Shown here piece after piece: positions 1-8,488 of a stretch of 64,000 bases of DNA; the stretch's first letter is position 1, and every line of letters begins with the position of its first letter. Position numbers and translations under genes: made by a program. The notes under the pieces are model-generated. The model worked only from the letters and a program-made list of their open reading frames with translations. It was not told where the DNA came from and did no database searches. The stretch lies in the NCBI GenBank assembly GCA_934716995.1, contig CAKUYO010000006.1, positions 1-64,000 of the forward strand, in the 5' to 3' direction. The DNA comes from an uncultured Bacteroidales bacterium. GTDB lineage: Bacteria; Bacteroidota; Bacteroidia; Bacteroidales; Paludibacteraceae.

Positions 1-1027
1 TTCCTATAGCGGGTTTGCGATAGGAACTGTTGGATTCTTTCAAGTCAGTGCATATATATACACACTCGATATACCCGCCGTATGCTTCAATGTCTGTTTG
101 CATGTGTTGATGGATAACGTATGCATCTGCTTCGGAAAACAGCCCCTTGCCTATCCCCTGCTGGTTGCTGACGATAAACGTATGCACATACTGCTGCGAC
201 AAACGGGCTACCGCCTCTTGGGCACCAGGCAGCCATTCCCATTGCTGCCAACAACGTACATAATCGCCCTCTATACGGCGGTTGAGCACACCGTCTCGGT
301 CAAGGAACAGGTCGTTGTCCTTAGGGAAAAGTGCTGCAAACTCCTGCTGCGCACGATAGTAGTCTTCAGGCACACCGATGTCAATGAAGTAATCACGAAA
401 CGCCATACCGCAGAAACAGTGCATACCTGCCATCGCCTGTAGCACCTCTTTCTCAAACGAGAATTTCTCGGGCAGATTCAGCCCTTGCAGCCATTCGCGT
501 CGGATAGCATAGATACCCCCATTGATTAGTCCTGCGCCGGCACAGGCATCCTTCTCTTGAAAGGCGACCACATAATCACCTTCCGTCTGCACGGCCCCAT
601 AGCGTGCCGTATCGTTCACCTCGCGCAGAGCCATACTGACACCCGCACCACATCGGGTATGAAATGCGCATAGTGTCTCGAAATCAATATCAAACAGTGT
701 GTCCCCATTCAGTACAAGAAAGTCATCCCCTTGTACCAGGCGGCTTGCCTGTAGTATAGCCCCGCCCGTAAAGAGCGGCTTGTCCTCGTGTGAATATGAG
801 ATACGTAATGACCGATACCGGCTACCGAAATAGCGTTCTATCACCTCGTGCCTGTAACCCGTAGCCAGAATGATATGCTTTGCTCCCGCCTTCTCTAATC
901 GCCGGAGCAGGTAGGTCAGAAACGGCTTGCCATACACGGGTGCCATCGGTTTGGGTACATTGCCCAACACGTGGCTTAACCGTGTACCAAACCCGCCAGC
1001 CAATATGACCACCTCGCTGAACATCAT
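1..1027 (-). CDS. HddC-type nucleotidyltransferase fused to HAD-IIIA phosphatase (3' end cut by window)
   Basis: The frame opens at ATG 1027 and runs off the left edge without a stop, so the C-terminus is missing. The N-terminal half is a sugar-nucleotide transferase: residues ~7-16 read VILAGGFGTR, followed by VPKPMAPV and a LNGDTLFDID metal site. About 245 residues in, a second domain begins with FLDRDGVLN, the catalytic DxD motif of HAD-IIIA phosphatases such as GmhB, and the visible end has the RKPxxG motif of that family. Together the halves would remove the 7-phosphate of heptose 1,7-bisphosphate and transfer GMP to the 1-phosphate, giving GDP-D-glycero-D-manno-heptose. The start overlaps the gmhA stop (ATGATG), so the two are translationally coupled. 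The fusion order is read directly; GDP as the nucleotide is inferred from the hddA neighbour. Confidence 0.85.
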   Translation of the reverse strand, partial: MMFSEVVILAGGFGTRLSHVLGNVPKPMAPVYGKPFLTYLLRRLEKAGAKHIILATGYRHEVIERYFGSRYRSLRISYSHEDKPLFTGGAILQASRLVQGDDFLVLNGDTLFDIDFETLCAFHTRCGAGVSMALREVNDTARYGAVQTEGDYVVAFQEKDACAGAGLINGGIYAIRREWLQGLNLPEKFSFEKEVLQAMAGMHCFCGMAFRDYFIDIGVPEDYYRAQQEFAALFPKDNDLFLDRDGVLNRRIEGDYVRCWQQWEWLPGAQEAVARLSQQYVHTFIVSNQQGIGKGLFSEADAYVIHQHMQTDIEAYGGYIECVYICTDLKESNSSYRKPAIG

Positions 1028-1602
1028 ACCTTGGGGAACATCTGCGACTCTACTATCTCACAAATAATATGCCCGAGCATAATATGCGACTCCTGAATAC
1101 GCGGAGTGTCCGACGACGGCACATTGAGCAGATAGTCCGCCACCTGCCGCATCTCGCCTCCCGTCTTGCCGGTCATCGCCACCGTAGTAACACCCAACTC
1201 TTTTGCCTTACGGAAAGCATTCAGTATATTCTTCGAGTTGCCCGAAGTGGATATACCTACCAGCACATCGCCTTTCTTGCACGCCCCGTCAATCATGCGC
1301 GAATAGATCAGGTCGTAGCCGTAATCATTCGCCACTGCTGTCAGATACGATGTATTGCAATGCAACGCCTCCGAGTTAAGCGGCGGCCGGTCATAGTAGA
1401 ACCGTCCCGACAACTCTGCCGCAAGGTGCTGTGCGTCCGCCGCACTGCCTCCGTTGCCGCACCACAGGATACGGTTGCCGTTGCGCAAAGCGGTAATCAT
1501 CGTGTCTGCCACCTGCTGTATGGTCTGCAGCAACGCCGGATTATCCAGCATCGCCTGCTTGGCGGCAATACTGTCTGCTATAGAGCGGGTTATAGTGTCC
1601 AT
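1024..1602 (-). CDS. gmhA: D-sedoheptulose 7-phosphate isomerase GmhA
   Basis: This 192-aa SIS-domain protein has the sugar isomerase signatures WCGNGGSAADAQHLAAEL (~47-64) and VGISTSGNSKN (~114-124), with a serine/threonine-rich phosphate loop. The family converts sedoheptulose 7-phosphate to D-glycero-D-manno-heptose 7-phosphate in the cytoplasm, the first step of heptose nucleotide synthesis. It overlaps the 3' end of hddA by 13 bp and its TGA overlaps the start of the downstream nucleotidyltransferase/phosphatase fusion, so the three genes form one tightly packed operon. Length is normal for GmhA. Confidence 0.93.
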   Translation of the reverse strand: MDTITRSIADSIAAKQAMLDNPALLQTIQQVADTMITALRNGNRILWCGNGGSAADAQHLAAELSGRFYYDRPPLNSEALHCNTSYLTAVANDYGYDLIYSRMIDGACKKGDVLVGISTSGNSKNILNAFRKAKELGVTTVAMTGKTGGEMRQVADYLLNVPSSDTPRIQESHIMLGHIICEIVESQMFPKV

Positions 1603-2615
1603 GTCCTCAGTCCTTCCTGTGTAAATTCATATCGTTTCACCTGTCCTGCGAATTTCCCTTGCAGGGCTTTCTCTACACTGTATCGGCTGGTACCCGGGCA
1701 GTAGAAGAACATGAATCCTCCGCCACCGGCACCGCTCACCTTGCCGCCCGTTGCCCCCGCTGCAATAGCCGTGTCATAGATATTTTCCAACAGCGGGTTG
1801 GAGATGTCGTGCGCCGTCTTTTTCTTCTGCTCCCAACCGAAATTGAGTATTTCCCCGATGCCGTCGATATTCCCCTGCAACAATGCCTCTTTCATCTGCA
1901 CTGCTTGCTGTTTCAACCGGTGCATCGCCTCTATTGATGATGTATTATTCGCCTTTACGTTCTTTATCTGTCCCTCTATAATCTTTGCACTCACATGGCT
2001 GGTCTCGGTATAATAGAGCAACAGGTTGTGTGCCAGTTCATCCTGATAGCGTTGCCGGATACGCAGCGGATTGACAATCACTTTGTCGTCTTGCAAGAAC
2101 TGCATATAGTTGAAGCCGCCGAAAGTAGCCGCATACTGGTCTTGTTTGCCACCCGCCATACCCAAGTCGATACGTTCTATCTCGTACGCCAGCCGCGCCA
2201 TATCGTATTCCCCGAGCGGCAGTTTGAGCCATTCGGCAAACGCACCCAATATACTGACCACCAGCGTACTGCTGGTGCCGAGTCCGCTGCCTGCGGGGGA
2301 ATCCACGTGGCTCGTTATGCGGAACGAGAGCGGCTGATGCGTAAAATCGCGCACAATTCGGTTATACACCCCCTTGGCAAGCACAAAGTATCCGTCCGTA
2401 TCCAACACCTCACGGCTGTCATACACCTCCTCTATGTTTGCATCAGGCGACGAGAACAATATCTTTCCGTTGTCCAACGGCTCTATGGTTGTGTAGGCAT
2501 AGAGCGAAATAGTGGCATTCAGGATGGCGCCTCCGTATAAATCCGAGTAGGGCGACACATCGGTTCCGCCGCCCGCCAATCCTAATCGTAATGGGGCTTT
2601 GCTGCGAATTATCAT
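1590..2615 (-). CDS. hddA: D-glycero-D-manno-heptose 7-phosphate kinase HddA (GHMP family)
   Basis: This 341-aa GHMP kinase begins with RSKAPLRLGLAGGGTDV, has the ATP loop DSPAGSGLGTSSTLVV (~104-119) and a C-terminal GGKVSGAGGGGFM glycine motif. In the GDP-heptose branch this enzyme phosphorylates heptose 7-phosphate at O-1; in the ADP branch the role is taken by the unrelated HldE. Its presence with gmhA and the HddC/GmhB-like fusion therefore points to GDP-D-glycero-D-manno-heptose, used in S-layer glycans, O-antigen or capsule. The spacer upstream is a short AT-rich tandem repeat. Fucokinase-like GHMP enzymes are the main alternative, but the neighbours argue for HddA. Confidence 0.9.
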   Translation of the reverse strand: MIIRSKAPLRLGLAGGGTDVSPYSDLYGGAILNATISLYAYTTIEPLDNGKILFSSPDANIEEVYDSREVLDTDGYFVLAKGVYNRIVRDFTHQPLSFRITSHVDSPAGSGLGTSSTLVVSILGAFAEWLKLPLGEYDMARLAYEIERIDLGMAGGKQDQYAATFGGFNYMQFLQDDKVIVNPLRIRQRYQDELAHNLLLYYTETSHVSAKIIEGQIKNVKANNTSSIEAMHRLKQQAVQMKEALLQGNIDGIGEILNFGWEQKKKTAHDISNPLLENIYDTAIAAGATGGKVSGAGGGGFMFFYCPGTSRYSVEKALQGKFAGQVKRYEFTQEGLRTWTL

Positions 2616-2616
2616 A

Positions 2617-2660
2617 GTATCTCTTAATTCTTAATTCTTAATTCATAATTCATAATTCAC
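2617..2660. repeat. AT-rich tandem repeat between glycosyltransferase and hddA
   Basis: Units of TTAATTC and TAATTCA are repeated about five times directly in front of the hddA start codon. The repeat runs into the upstream gene and supplies the last two codons and TGA stop of the glycosyltransferase. Similar AT-rich 7-10 bp arrays recur in several other spacers of this window. Confidence 0.7.
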
Positions 2661-3774
2661 AGATCGCTTCCGTCATTCTCGACCACGCATATTTCCGCTT
2701 CTCTTCTTCTATGCCTGTGCGGAAACACTCCGCATCTCCCCGTTCACAGAAATCAAGAATGGCGTCGGCAATGGCTTTCGGTTCTACAGCGGTTACATAT
2801 CCCACTTTTCCGTCCGGCACTATCTCCGCCAAACCGCCCACATTCGTTACCAGCATCGGTTTGCAGAAATGGTAGGCTATCTGTGTCACGCCGCTCTGCG
2901 TGGCTGTCTTATAGGGTTGTACAATCAGGTCGGCTGCCGAGAAATAGACACGCACCTGATCGTCAGGGATAAAACCGGTATGCCACACTATCCGCCCCTG
3001 CAAGCCGAGTTGCTGCTCCAGTTCGGTGTATTGCGCCCCGTTGTTATAAAACTCGCCCGCTACCACCAACTGTACATTCTTCCCTGCAAAGCGCGGGTCG
3101 GCGTATGCCTTCATCAGCAAGTCAAGCCCCTTATAATCACGTATAAAGCCGAAAAACAACAAACAAACGGCATCTTTGTCCAACCCTAATTGTTTCCGCG
3201 CCTCGTCTTTGGGTGTCGGTGCCCCGAAATTGTCATACAGCGGGTGCGGGCAGAGCGTAATCGGTTGCGGGTGCTTGCGGCTGATAAATCTCCTGCAGTC
3301 GGCACGCACGCTGTCAGACATAGCCACAAACCTGTCTGCACTGCTGATGAAATAACGGATAAACCACTTGTCCCAGAAATGCGGTTCATGCGGTATCACG
3401 TTGTCCAACACCGACACCACTCTGGTACCGCCCTTGCGGGCGATACGCGCTATCGTCCCCAAGCAGGGAGCCATCAGCGGAATCCAGAATTTCACCACCA
3501 GCAAATCGGCTCTTTTCCTGCGTATCATCCGTCCCGTGCGTACCCAGGAAACAGGGTTCACCGAGTTCATCACACGTGTAATCTTCAGGTCCTTGGGTTG
3601 CGGTTCGTCCGAATACTGCGTCTTACCGGGAAAAAGGAAATCCGGGTACTGCATGGTGAAAGTCAGTATCTCCACCTCATGTCCCTCTGCCATAAACTGC
3701 CGCGCCAGCCTTTCGTTGAACGCTGCCAGTCCGCCCCTGTAGGGCCATGCCGTACCTAAAATAATCACTCGCAT
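2650..3774 (-). CDS. GT4-family glycosyltransferase
   Basis: This 374-aa protein has the two-Rossmann-fold layout of GT-B enzymes. The N-terminus reads ILGTAWPYRGGLAAFNERLA, the acceptor-side glycine loop, and the C-terminal half has LFFGFIRDYKGLDLLMKA, a helix with PYKTATQSGVTQIAYHF, and the GGLAEIVPDGKVGY donor-site region of GT4. It ends inside the AT-rich tandem repeat before hddA. Placement with the heptose nucleotide genes suggests it works on the same surface glycan, possibly as a heptosyl or other glycosyl transferase; its donor and acceptor cannot be read from sequence. It starts 8 bp after the small membrane protein. Confidence 0.87.
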   Translation of the reverse strand: MRVIILGTAWPYRGGLAAFNERLARQFMAEGHEVEILTFTMQYPDFLFPGKTQYSDEPQPKDLKITRVMNSVNPVSWVRTGRMIRRKRADLLVVKFWIPLMAPCLGTIARIARKGGTRVVSVLDNVIPHEPHFWDKWFIRYFISSADRFVAMSDSVRADCRRFISRKHPQPITLCPHPLYDNFGAPTPKDEARKQLGLDKDAVCLLFFGFIRDYKGLDLLMKAYADPRFAGKNVQLVVAGEFYNNGAQYTELEQQLGLQGRIVWHTGFIPDDQVRVYFSAADLIVQPYKTATQSGVTQIAYHFCKPMLVTNVGGLAEIVPDGKVGYVTAVEPKAIADAILDFCERGDAECFRTGIEEEKRKYAWSRMTEAICEL

Positions 3775-3782
3775 AGTCTCTC

Positions 3783-4181
3783 TTATTGTTTTCTCCGTTC
3801 ACGGACAATCAGCAACGCTTCCTCACGCACTTCGGCAGGCAGTTCGATATTGCGCAGTTGCAGACTGCGCACCCACCCCGCCACGTCTTTCTCCTGCAAT
3901 GTATCGAACACATCCTGTATCTGTTGGCATTGTGCGGGAGTATATTGCTCGGCGGGGATTCCCGCCAAAGCGTCCAGTTCCTCGTCGTCGTAATACTCCG
4001 GTTGGGCATTGGTCTGCAACAGTGTCTCGCGCTCGCACACCAGATGCTGCCCGCAGCACTCGCCGTCGGCAGGCTTGGGCGGCTCGGGTGTCCTGCCCTC
4101 TTTCGCGTCCTTGCGGGCACGCACCTCAAAGGCAATCAGTATCCCGATACCCAGAAGGACAAACAGTATTAATGCAAGCAT
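3783..4181 (-). CDS. Small membrane-anchored protein with CCGxHxVCE motif
   Basis: The reading frame opens at 4229, but its first 16 codons lie in AT-rich repetitive DNA; ATG 4181 gives a 132-aa protein that begins directly with a membrane helix (LALILFVLLGIGILIAF), which I take as the start. After a charged, proline-rich linker comes ECCGQHLVCE, a cysteine/histidine cluster that may bind metal, then an acidic YYDDEELDAL segment and a helical VAGWVRSLQLRNIELP end. I recall the same layout as a conserved Bacteroidota family sometimes named phospholipase, without known activity. It is the first gene of the heptose/glycosyltransferase operon. Confidence 0.75.
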   Translation of the reverse strand: MLALILFVLLGIGILIAFEVRARKDAKEGRTPEPPKPADGECCGQHLVCERETLLQTNAQPEYYDDEELDALAGIPAEQYTPAQCQQIQDVFDTLQEKDVAGWVRSLQLRNIELPAEVREEALLIVRERRKQ

Positions 4182-4223
4182 AATTTGTAGATTTGTAAAT
4201 TTGTAAGTGTGTAAATTTGTACA

Positions 4224-4365
4224 TAACATCAGTTCGATATAAACCTAATTGCATACCTTGCCGCCATAGGCGAATAAGATTTATAGCAATTTATGGTTGC
4301 AAAAGCAAAGATTTACTTGGATTTCTTGCCGCTTTGCGGCAAAGGAGTTATCGAACTCACATTAA
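4224..4365 (+). repeat. 145-bp intergenic hairpin element, copy A
   Basis: One of six copies in the window. It begins TAACATCAGTTCGATATAA and ends ATCGAACTCACATTAA, imperfect inverted ends sharing GTTCGAT. Inside are two hairpins, CGCC-ATA-GGCG and TTGCCGC-TTT-GCGGCAA, separated by an AT-rich linker. It lies between the small membrane protein gene and the parE stop, flanked on both sides by AT-rich arrays containing TTTGTAAATT or its complement (about 4183-4222 and 4381-4418). No ORF is present inside. Confidence 0.9.
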
Positions 4366-4422
4366 ATAATATGCATTGCCTAATTTACAAATTTCCCAAT
4401 TTCCCAATTTACAAATTGTATC

Positions 4423-6327
4423 TCATTCCACGTCGTCTTCCTCAATAACCAGGTTGTTGATAATAAAATTCTGCCGTTCGGCGGTGTTCTTGCCCATATA
4501 GTATGCCAGCAGGTCGCCCACGGCGTCCTCTTTGCGGAGCGATACCTGGTCGAGACGCATCTCCTTGCCGATAAATCCTTTGAACTCGTCGGGCGAAATC
4601 TCCCCCAGACCTTTGAATCGGGTAATCTCGGGGTTCTTGTTCTCGTCTATTGCCCTGAGGCGTTCCTCCTCGGTGTAACAATAGCGCACCTGCTGCTTGT
4701 CCTTCACGCGGAAAAGCGGCGTCTGCAATATATATACGTGCCCTTTCTTGACAAGGTCGGGGAAAAACTGCAGGAAGAAAGTCAGCATCAGCAAGCGGAT
4801 ATGCATTCCGTCCACATCGGCATCCGTGGCGATGATTACCTTGTTGTAGCGCAGTTCGTCCAAGCCGTCCTCTATGTTCAGTGCCGACTGCAGGCAGTTG
4901 AACTCCTCGTTCTCATAGACCACCGACTTGCTCAGTCCGTACGAGTTGAGAGGCTTCCCGCGCAGGGAGAACACCGCCTGCGTGCGCACATCGCGGCTCT
5001 TGGTGATCGACCCCGAAGCGGACAAACCCTCCGTAATGAAAATGCAACTGTCCTGCCGGAGGTCATCATCGGCGTTCTTCGCCGACTTGACAGGCTTGGT
5101 GTCATTGAAATGCACCTGGCAGTCCCGCAGTTTGGGGTTGTTGAGCAGGTTTTTCTTCGACCGCTCGCGTGCCGCCTTGGTGATACCCGCAATGGCTTTG
5201 CGCTCTTTCTCAGAGTCCTGTATCTTCTGCAGCATCACCTCCGTTATCTCGGGATGCTTGTGCAGGTAGTTGTCCAACTGCTGCTTGACAAAGTCGTTCA
5301 CAAACTTGTTCACCGACACTCCGCCCGTAGGCGACATATCCTTCGAACCGAGTTTCACCTTCGTCTGGCTCTCGAACACGGGTTCCTCCACATTGATGGC
5401 TATCGCCCCGACCACGCCGTTGCGGATGTCGGTCATATCCATGTTTTTATTGAAAAACTCCTTGATGGTGCGCCCTATCGCCTCGCGGAACGCCGCCTGG
5501 TGGGTACCGCCCTGGATAGTGTGCTGCCCGTTGACAAACGAGTGATACTCCTCGCCCGACTGGTTGGTATGCGTCAGCGCAATCTCTATATCCTCACCCT
5601 GCAGGTGAATGATCGGATAGAGCGGTTCGGTGGTCATATTCTCCGTGAGCAGGTCGAGCAGACCGTTCTTCGAACTGAATTTTTTGCCATTGTAAATCAG
5701 TGTCAGACCGGTGTTGAGGTACGCATAGTTGCGCATCATCTCCTCAATATAATCGTCGCGGAACCGGTAATCCTCAAACAGCCCGCGCGAGTTGTCGGGT
5801 GTAAACTCGATGCACGTACCGCGTTTCTCCGTACCCGTATATTCCTGCACATCGGTGTCGCTCACAAGGTGCCCCTGGTGGAACACCGCCCGGCGGGTCT
5901 TGCCGTCGCGGAACGACTGCACACTGAAATCCATCGACAGTGCATTCACCGCCTTGGTGCCCACACCGTTCAGACCCACCGATTTCTTGAACGCTTTGGT
6001 GTCGTACTTGCCGCCCGTATTGAGCAGCGAGACGGCTTCCACCATCTTGCCCAGCGGAATACCGCGCCCGTAGTCGCGCACCCGCACACTGCCGTCCGCC
6101 ACCGTTACCTCAATCACTTTGCCCTCGCCCATACGGAACTCGTCGATCGAGTTATCGATAGTCTCTTTGATCAGCACGTAGATACCGTCGTCCGAATGCG
6201 AACCGTCCCCGAGTTTGCCGATATACATACCGGGGCGGCGGCGGATATGCTCGCGGTCGTCCAAGTGAATGATGTTGTCGTCGTTGTACTCTGCCGCGTT
6301 CAAATTGATTTCGTCTTCTGAAGCCAT
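4423..6327 (-). CDS. parE: DNA topoisomerase IV subunit B (ParE)
   Basis: A 634-aa type IIA topoisomerase ATPase subunit. The GHKL fold is visible: KETIDNSIDEF (~55-64), DYGRGIP (~85-91) and GLNGVGTKAVNALS (~118-131). The TOPRIM domain has ITEGLSASGS (~430) and DADVDG (~501), and the protein ends with the short PRFKGLGE-type tail (TRFKGLGEIS). Length fits ParE rather than longer gyrase B. The frame extends upstream to 6360, but ATG 6327 is preceded by a strong AGGAGG site, so I start there. The partner subunit is parC at 40.6-43.4 kb, unlinked, as usual in Bacteroidota. A consensus promoter lies at 6374-6405. Confidence 0.93.
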   Translation of the reverse strand: MASEDEINLNAAEYNDDNIIHLDDREHIRRRPGMYIGKLGDGSHSDDGIYVLIKETIDNSIDEFRMGEGKVIEVTVADGSVRVRDYGRGIPLGKMVEAVSLLNTGGKYDTKAFKKSVGLNGVGTKAVNALSMDFSVQSFRDGKTRRAVFHQGHLVSDTDVQEYTGTEKRGTCIEFTPDNSRGLFEDYRFRDDYIEEMMRNYAYLNTGLTLIYNGKKFSSKNGLLDLLTENMTTEPLYPIIHLQGEDIEIALTHTNQSGEEYHSFVNGQHTIQGGTHQAAFREAIGRTIKEFFNKNMDMTDIRNGVVGAIAINVEEPVFESQTKVKLGSKDMSPTGGVSVNKFVNDFVKQQLDNYLHKHPEITEVMLQKIQDSEKERKAIAGITKAARERSKKNLLNNPKLRDCQVHFNDTKPVKSAKNADDDLRQDSCIFITEGLSASGSITKSRDVRTQAVFSLRGKPLNSYGLSKSVVYENEEFNCLQSALNIEDGLDELRYNKVIIATDADVDGMHIRLLMLTFFLQFFPDLVKKGHVYILQTPLFRVKDKQQVRYCYTEEERLRAIDENKNPEITRFKGLGEISPDEFKGFIGKEMRLDQVSLRKEDAVGDLLAYYMGKNTAERQNFIINNLVIEEDDVE

Positions 6328-6373
6328 AGTCCTCCTTTGCTTAGGGCGATACCACCCCATAATAATCCGCTTG

Positions 6374-6405
6374 CAAAGTTACTGCTTTTTTTTGATTTAT
6401 ACAAC
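6374..6405 (-). promoter_or_regulatory. Bacteroidota-type promoter for parE
   Basis: On the minus strand a GTTG -33 element is followed after about 20 bp by TAACTTTGCA, matching TAnnTTTG. The spacer ends AAAAAAAAGCAG, the same spacer sequence seen in four other promoters of this window. Confidence 0.75.
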
Positions 6406-6441
6406 CCCACCCACCCGAACACAATTCCAAGTAGAGAAAAA

Positions 6442-6517
6442 TATGCACTTTATGCAATCCGCCTGCCTCATAATACCGATTACGTAGAAAAGACGTAGAA
6501 AGGACGTAGAAAAAACG
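6442..6517. repeat. Intergenic repeat with three ACGTAGAAA units, copy 1
   Basis: This segment contains ATGCACTTTATGCAA, then CTCATAATACCGATT and three tandem units of about 10-11 bp reading ACGTAGAAA. A close match over some 50 bp lies at 55248-55320, upstream of ompA and pta. It sits in the 329-bp divergent spacer between parE and the thioesterase gene, which otherwise holds only the two promoters. Confidence 0.8.
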
Positions 6518-6600
6518 GAAACGAAATAGGGTTTTATATACACTTTATGCACTCCCTGCTATGCATACTCTGCATATTAATTGTTAATTATTAATTGCTA

Positions 6601-6632
6601 ATTGCACACCTGCACTTTTTTCCGTAATTTTG
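6601..6632 (+). promoter_or_regulatory. Bacteroidota-type promoter for the thioesterase gene
   Basis: ATTG at 6601-6604 and TAATTTTG at 6625-6632 are separated by 20 bp, followed by CA, fitting the -33/-7 pattern. The start codon is 24 bp downstream. Confidence 0.6.
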
Positions 6633-6656
6633 CAGACGGATTAAACAAATAAAACA

Positions 6657-7025
6657 ATGGAAACAGGACTGAAACACACTACTACACTTATAGTAGATAT
6701 GGCGCATACGGCGGAAATGATGGGTTCGGGCGATATGCCCGTTTTGGCTACACCGGCAATGATGGCACTCATGGAAAATGCGGCAATGCTGGCTGTAAAA
6801 GACCAACTGCCCGCCGGGAGTACCACCGTGGGCGGACACATTGAGAGCAGCCACCTGCGCCCGACCGCCATCGGGCAGGCAGTGTCCGCCACCGCCGAAC
6901 TGACCCGCATAGACGGGCGCAAACTCTATTTCCACGTATCCGCCCGCCAGGGCGATACCCTGCTCGGCGAAGGCGAACACCTGCGCTTTATCGTAGATCG
7001 AGAAAAATTCCTGAGCAAACTGTAA
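6657..7025 (+). CDS. Hotdog-fold thioesterase
   Basis: This 122-aa protein has the compact layout of hotdog thioesterases of the fluoroacetyl-CoA thioesterase-like group: a conserved ATPAMMALMENAAM helix (~31-44), a VGGHIESSHLRPTAIG strand (~59-74) and a paired beta-sheet C-terminus. Such proteins hydrolyse acyl-CoA thioesters in the cytoplasm; the substrate is unknown. It is a single gene with its own promoter (6601-6632) and a convergent hairpin behind it (7077-7104). Confidence 0.82.
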   Translation: METGLKHTTTLIVDMAHTAEMMGSGDMPVLATPAMMALMENAAMLAVKDQLPAGSTTVGGHIESSHLRPTAIGQAVSATAELTRIDGRKLYFHVSARQGDTLLGEGEHLRFIVDREKFLSKL

Positions 7026-7076
7026 CCGAAAGCGGGTTATATTGTAGAAAATAGCAGTTTCTTTTTTACACTATAA

Positions 7077-7104
7077 AATACCCAATAACATAGTCTTGGG
7101 TATT
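7077..7104. terminator. Bidirectional hairpin between thioesterase gene and hsdS
   Basis: AATACCCAA and TTGGGTATT form a perfect 9-bp stem with a 10-nt loop, located between two convergent genes. AT-rich DNA follows on both sides, though without a long T run. Confidence 0.65.
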
Positions 7105-7148
7105 ATTTGATGTATTAGCACAACCATATAAAAAGTATGGTTACGCAT

Positions 7149-8483
7149 TTATTTACCCATTATCATTCGTTCCACATCTTTCTTTGCATTCTCCAAAATA
7201 GCCTTGCCTTCGGTTTGTAATTCCCTTGCCTGTTGGCGAAGGTTTGTCGTATTCTCTACAATAATTTTTTGCTGTTCTATAGGTAAACATGGTATTTGGA
7301 TATTCATCAAATCCGAAGGATAAACGTGAGGTTGTGCGGCTCCGACCTGCAACCTATATATCACAGATTGCAAATATCTCAACACCTCATATAGGTATGT
7401 TGTTAAGAAACGGTTTTCATCTCTTGAATACACCACACTGCAATCGGTTGCAAATATAGGATCTGTATGATACCATACAAAACCGGCATACGCACCGGAA
7501 GCACTGACGGTAATCACATTTCCGCTAAAATTAGATCTATTATGGTAGTATGGTACAGTTTGCCCTCCTGCGATAACGGGTATATTTCCATGAACCACCT
7601 CTTTACTTGTTAATGCAGTCCCTTTGACGATGTTTGCAATTCTACCAAGAGGAACATTCTCAAATTTTGTGCTTTGATACTCATGATTTACATACATTGT
7701 ATAGTATGGGTCTATTCGAGTATTAACTATGTCCTTAAAATTAGTAATGACTATTCGATTAGTCAGATTAGTACTTATTTGGGAAATTACCATACCCAAT
7801 TCATCAAACAAATAGGTATCAATATTATCCAATAATTGCTGCGCTTCAGATTCTTTTTGTTCTTTATTTACGTATGCGGAATTTATAATATCAACCAATT
7901 CCTGCTGCTTTGTTATATTGGGTAATGGTATCTCAAGAGATTGAAATTCTGCCGAATTAATATTTGATTGAACGCTAGGACGTGAAATAGCATTTATCCA
8001 CTCTTTATAGGCATTCAGTTGAGTATAAGCAAAGATGTAGTCAGGAATAGCAAGTTCGGGATTTATAATAAAACGTATTAAATAGCCTGCAAAAAAACAT
8101 TTATATGGCATATGTTTGTAAATATATGCTTTACCAACACTGCCACTTCTTGCTATCAAAATATCATTCTCATTGAGAATATACTTTTCCTCTACATTTT
8201 TAGCAGTCACTCCTAATTCATCAAGTGATATTAAACCATCTTCATCTATATCCGTAATTCTAATATATCGTGGTTCTGATAAAGATGTTCTTATAATGCT
8301 AGACTCGCCAGCCCCATACTGCGGATTACAAGTAAGTAATTTCCGAAGTGGAATTTTAGGATAAATGGAATGCTGGACTTTACGATTGTACAATGCCATT
8401 TTAGGATCAAGTCGTCCTGCTATCTCTGACTTTTGTACAATAAAAATTTTGCTATTATCAATATCTTGCGGAACCTGATACAT
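7149..8483 (-). CDS. hsdS: Type I-like restriction-modification specificity subunit HsdS
   Basis: A 444-aa HsdS with two target-recognition domains in tandem. The first half contains IPLRKL, DILIARSGSVGKAYIY and FAGYLIRFII; the second repeats the layout with VPLGRIANIVKGTAL, SGAYAGFVWYH and PCLPIEQQKIIV. Helical spacers (LPNITKQQELVDIINSAY and the C-terminal helix) set the distance between the half-sites. It confers DNA sequence recognition on the methylase 10007-12172. It lies 5 bp after the embedded 504-aa gene, in the same operon, and is clearly AT-richer than flanking housekeeping genes, suggesting transfer. Confidence 0.92.
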   Translation of the reverse strand: MYQVPQDIDNSKIFIVQKSEIAGRLDPKMALYNRKVQHSIYPKIPLRKLLTCNPQYGAGESSIIRTSLSEPRYIRITDIDEDGLISLDELGVTAKNVEEKYILNENDILIARSGSVGKAYIYKHMPYKCFFAGYLIRFIINPELAIPDYIFAYTQLNAYKEWINAISRPSVQSNINSAEFQSLEIPLPNITKQQELVDIINSAYVNKEQKESEAQQLLDNIDTYLFDELGMVISQISTNLTNRIVITNFKDIVNTRIDPYYTMYVNHEYQSTKFENVPLGRIANIVKGTALTSKEVVHGNIPVIAGGQTVPYYHNRSNFSGNVITVSASGAYAGFVWYHTDPIFATDCSVVYSRDENRFLTTYLYEVLRYLQSVIYRLQVGAAQPHVYPSDLMNIQIPCLPIEQQKIIVENTTNLRQQARELQTEGKAILENAKKDVERMIMGK

Positions 8484-8488
8484 TGTAT

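Noticed and set aside
4738..6321. 527-aa open frame on the plus strand
   Set aside because: Antisense of parE with no protein features; the composition is typical of a shadow frame.
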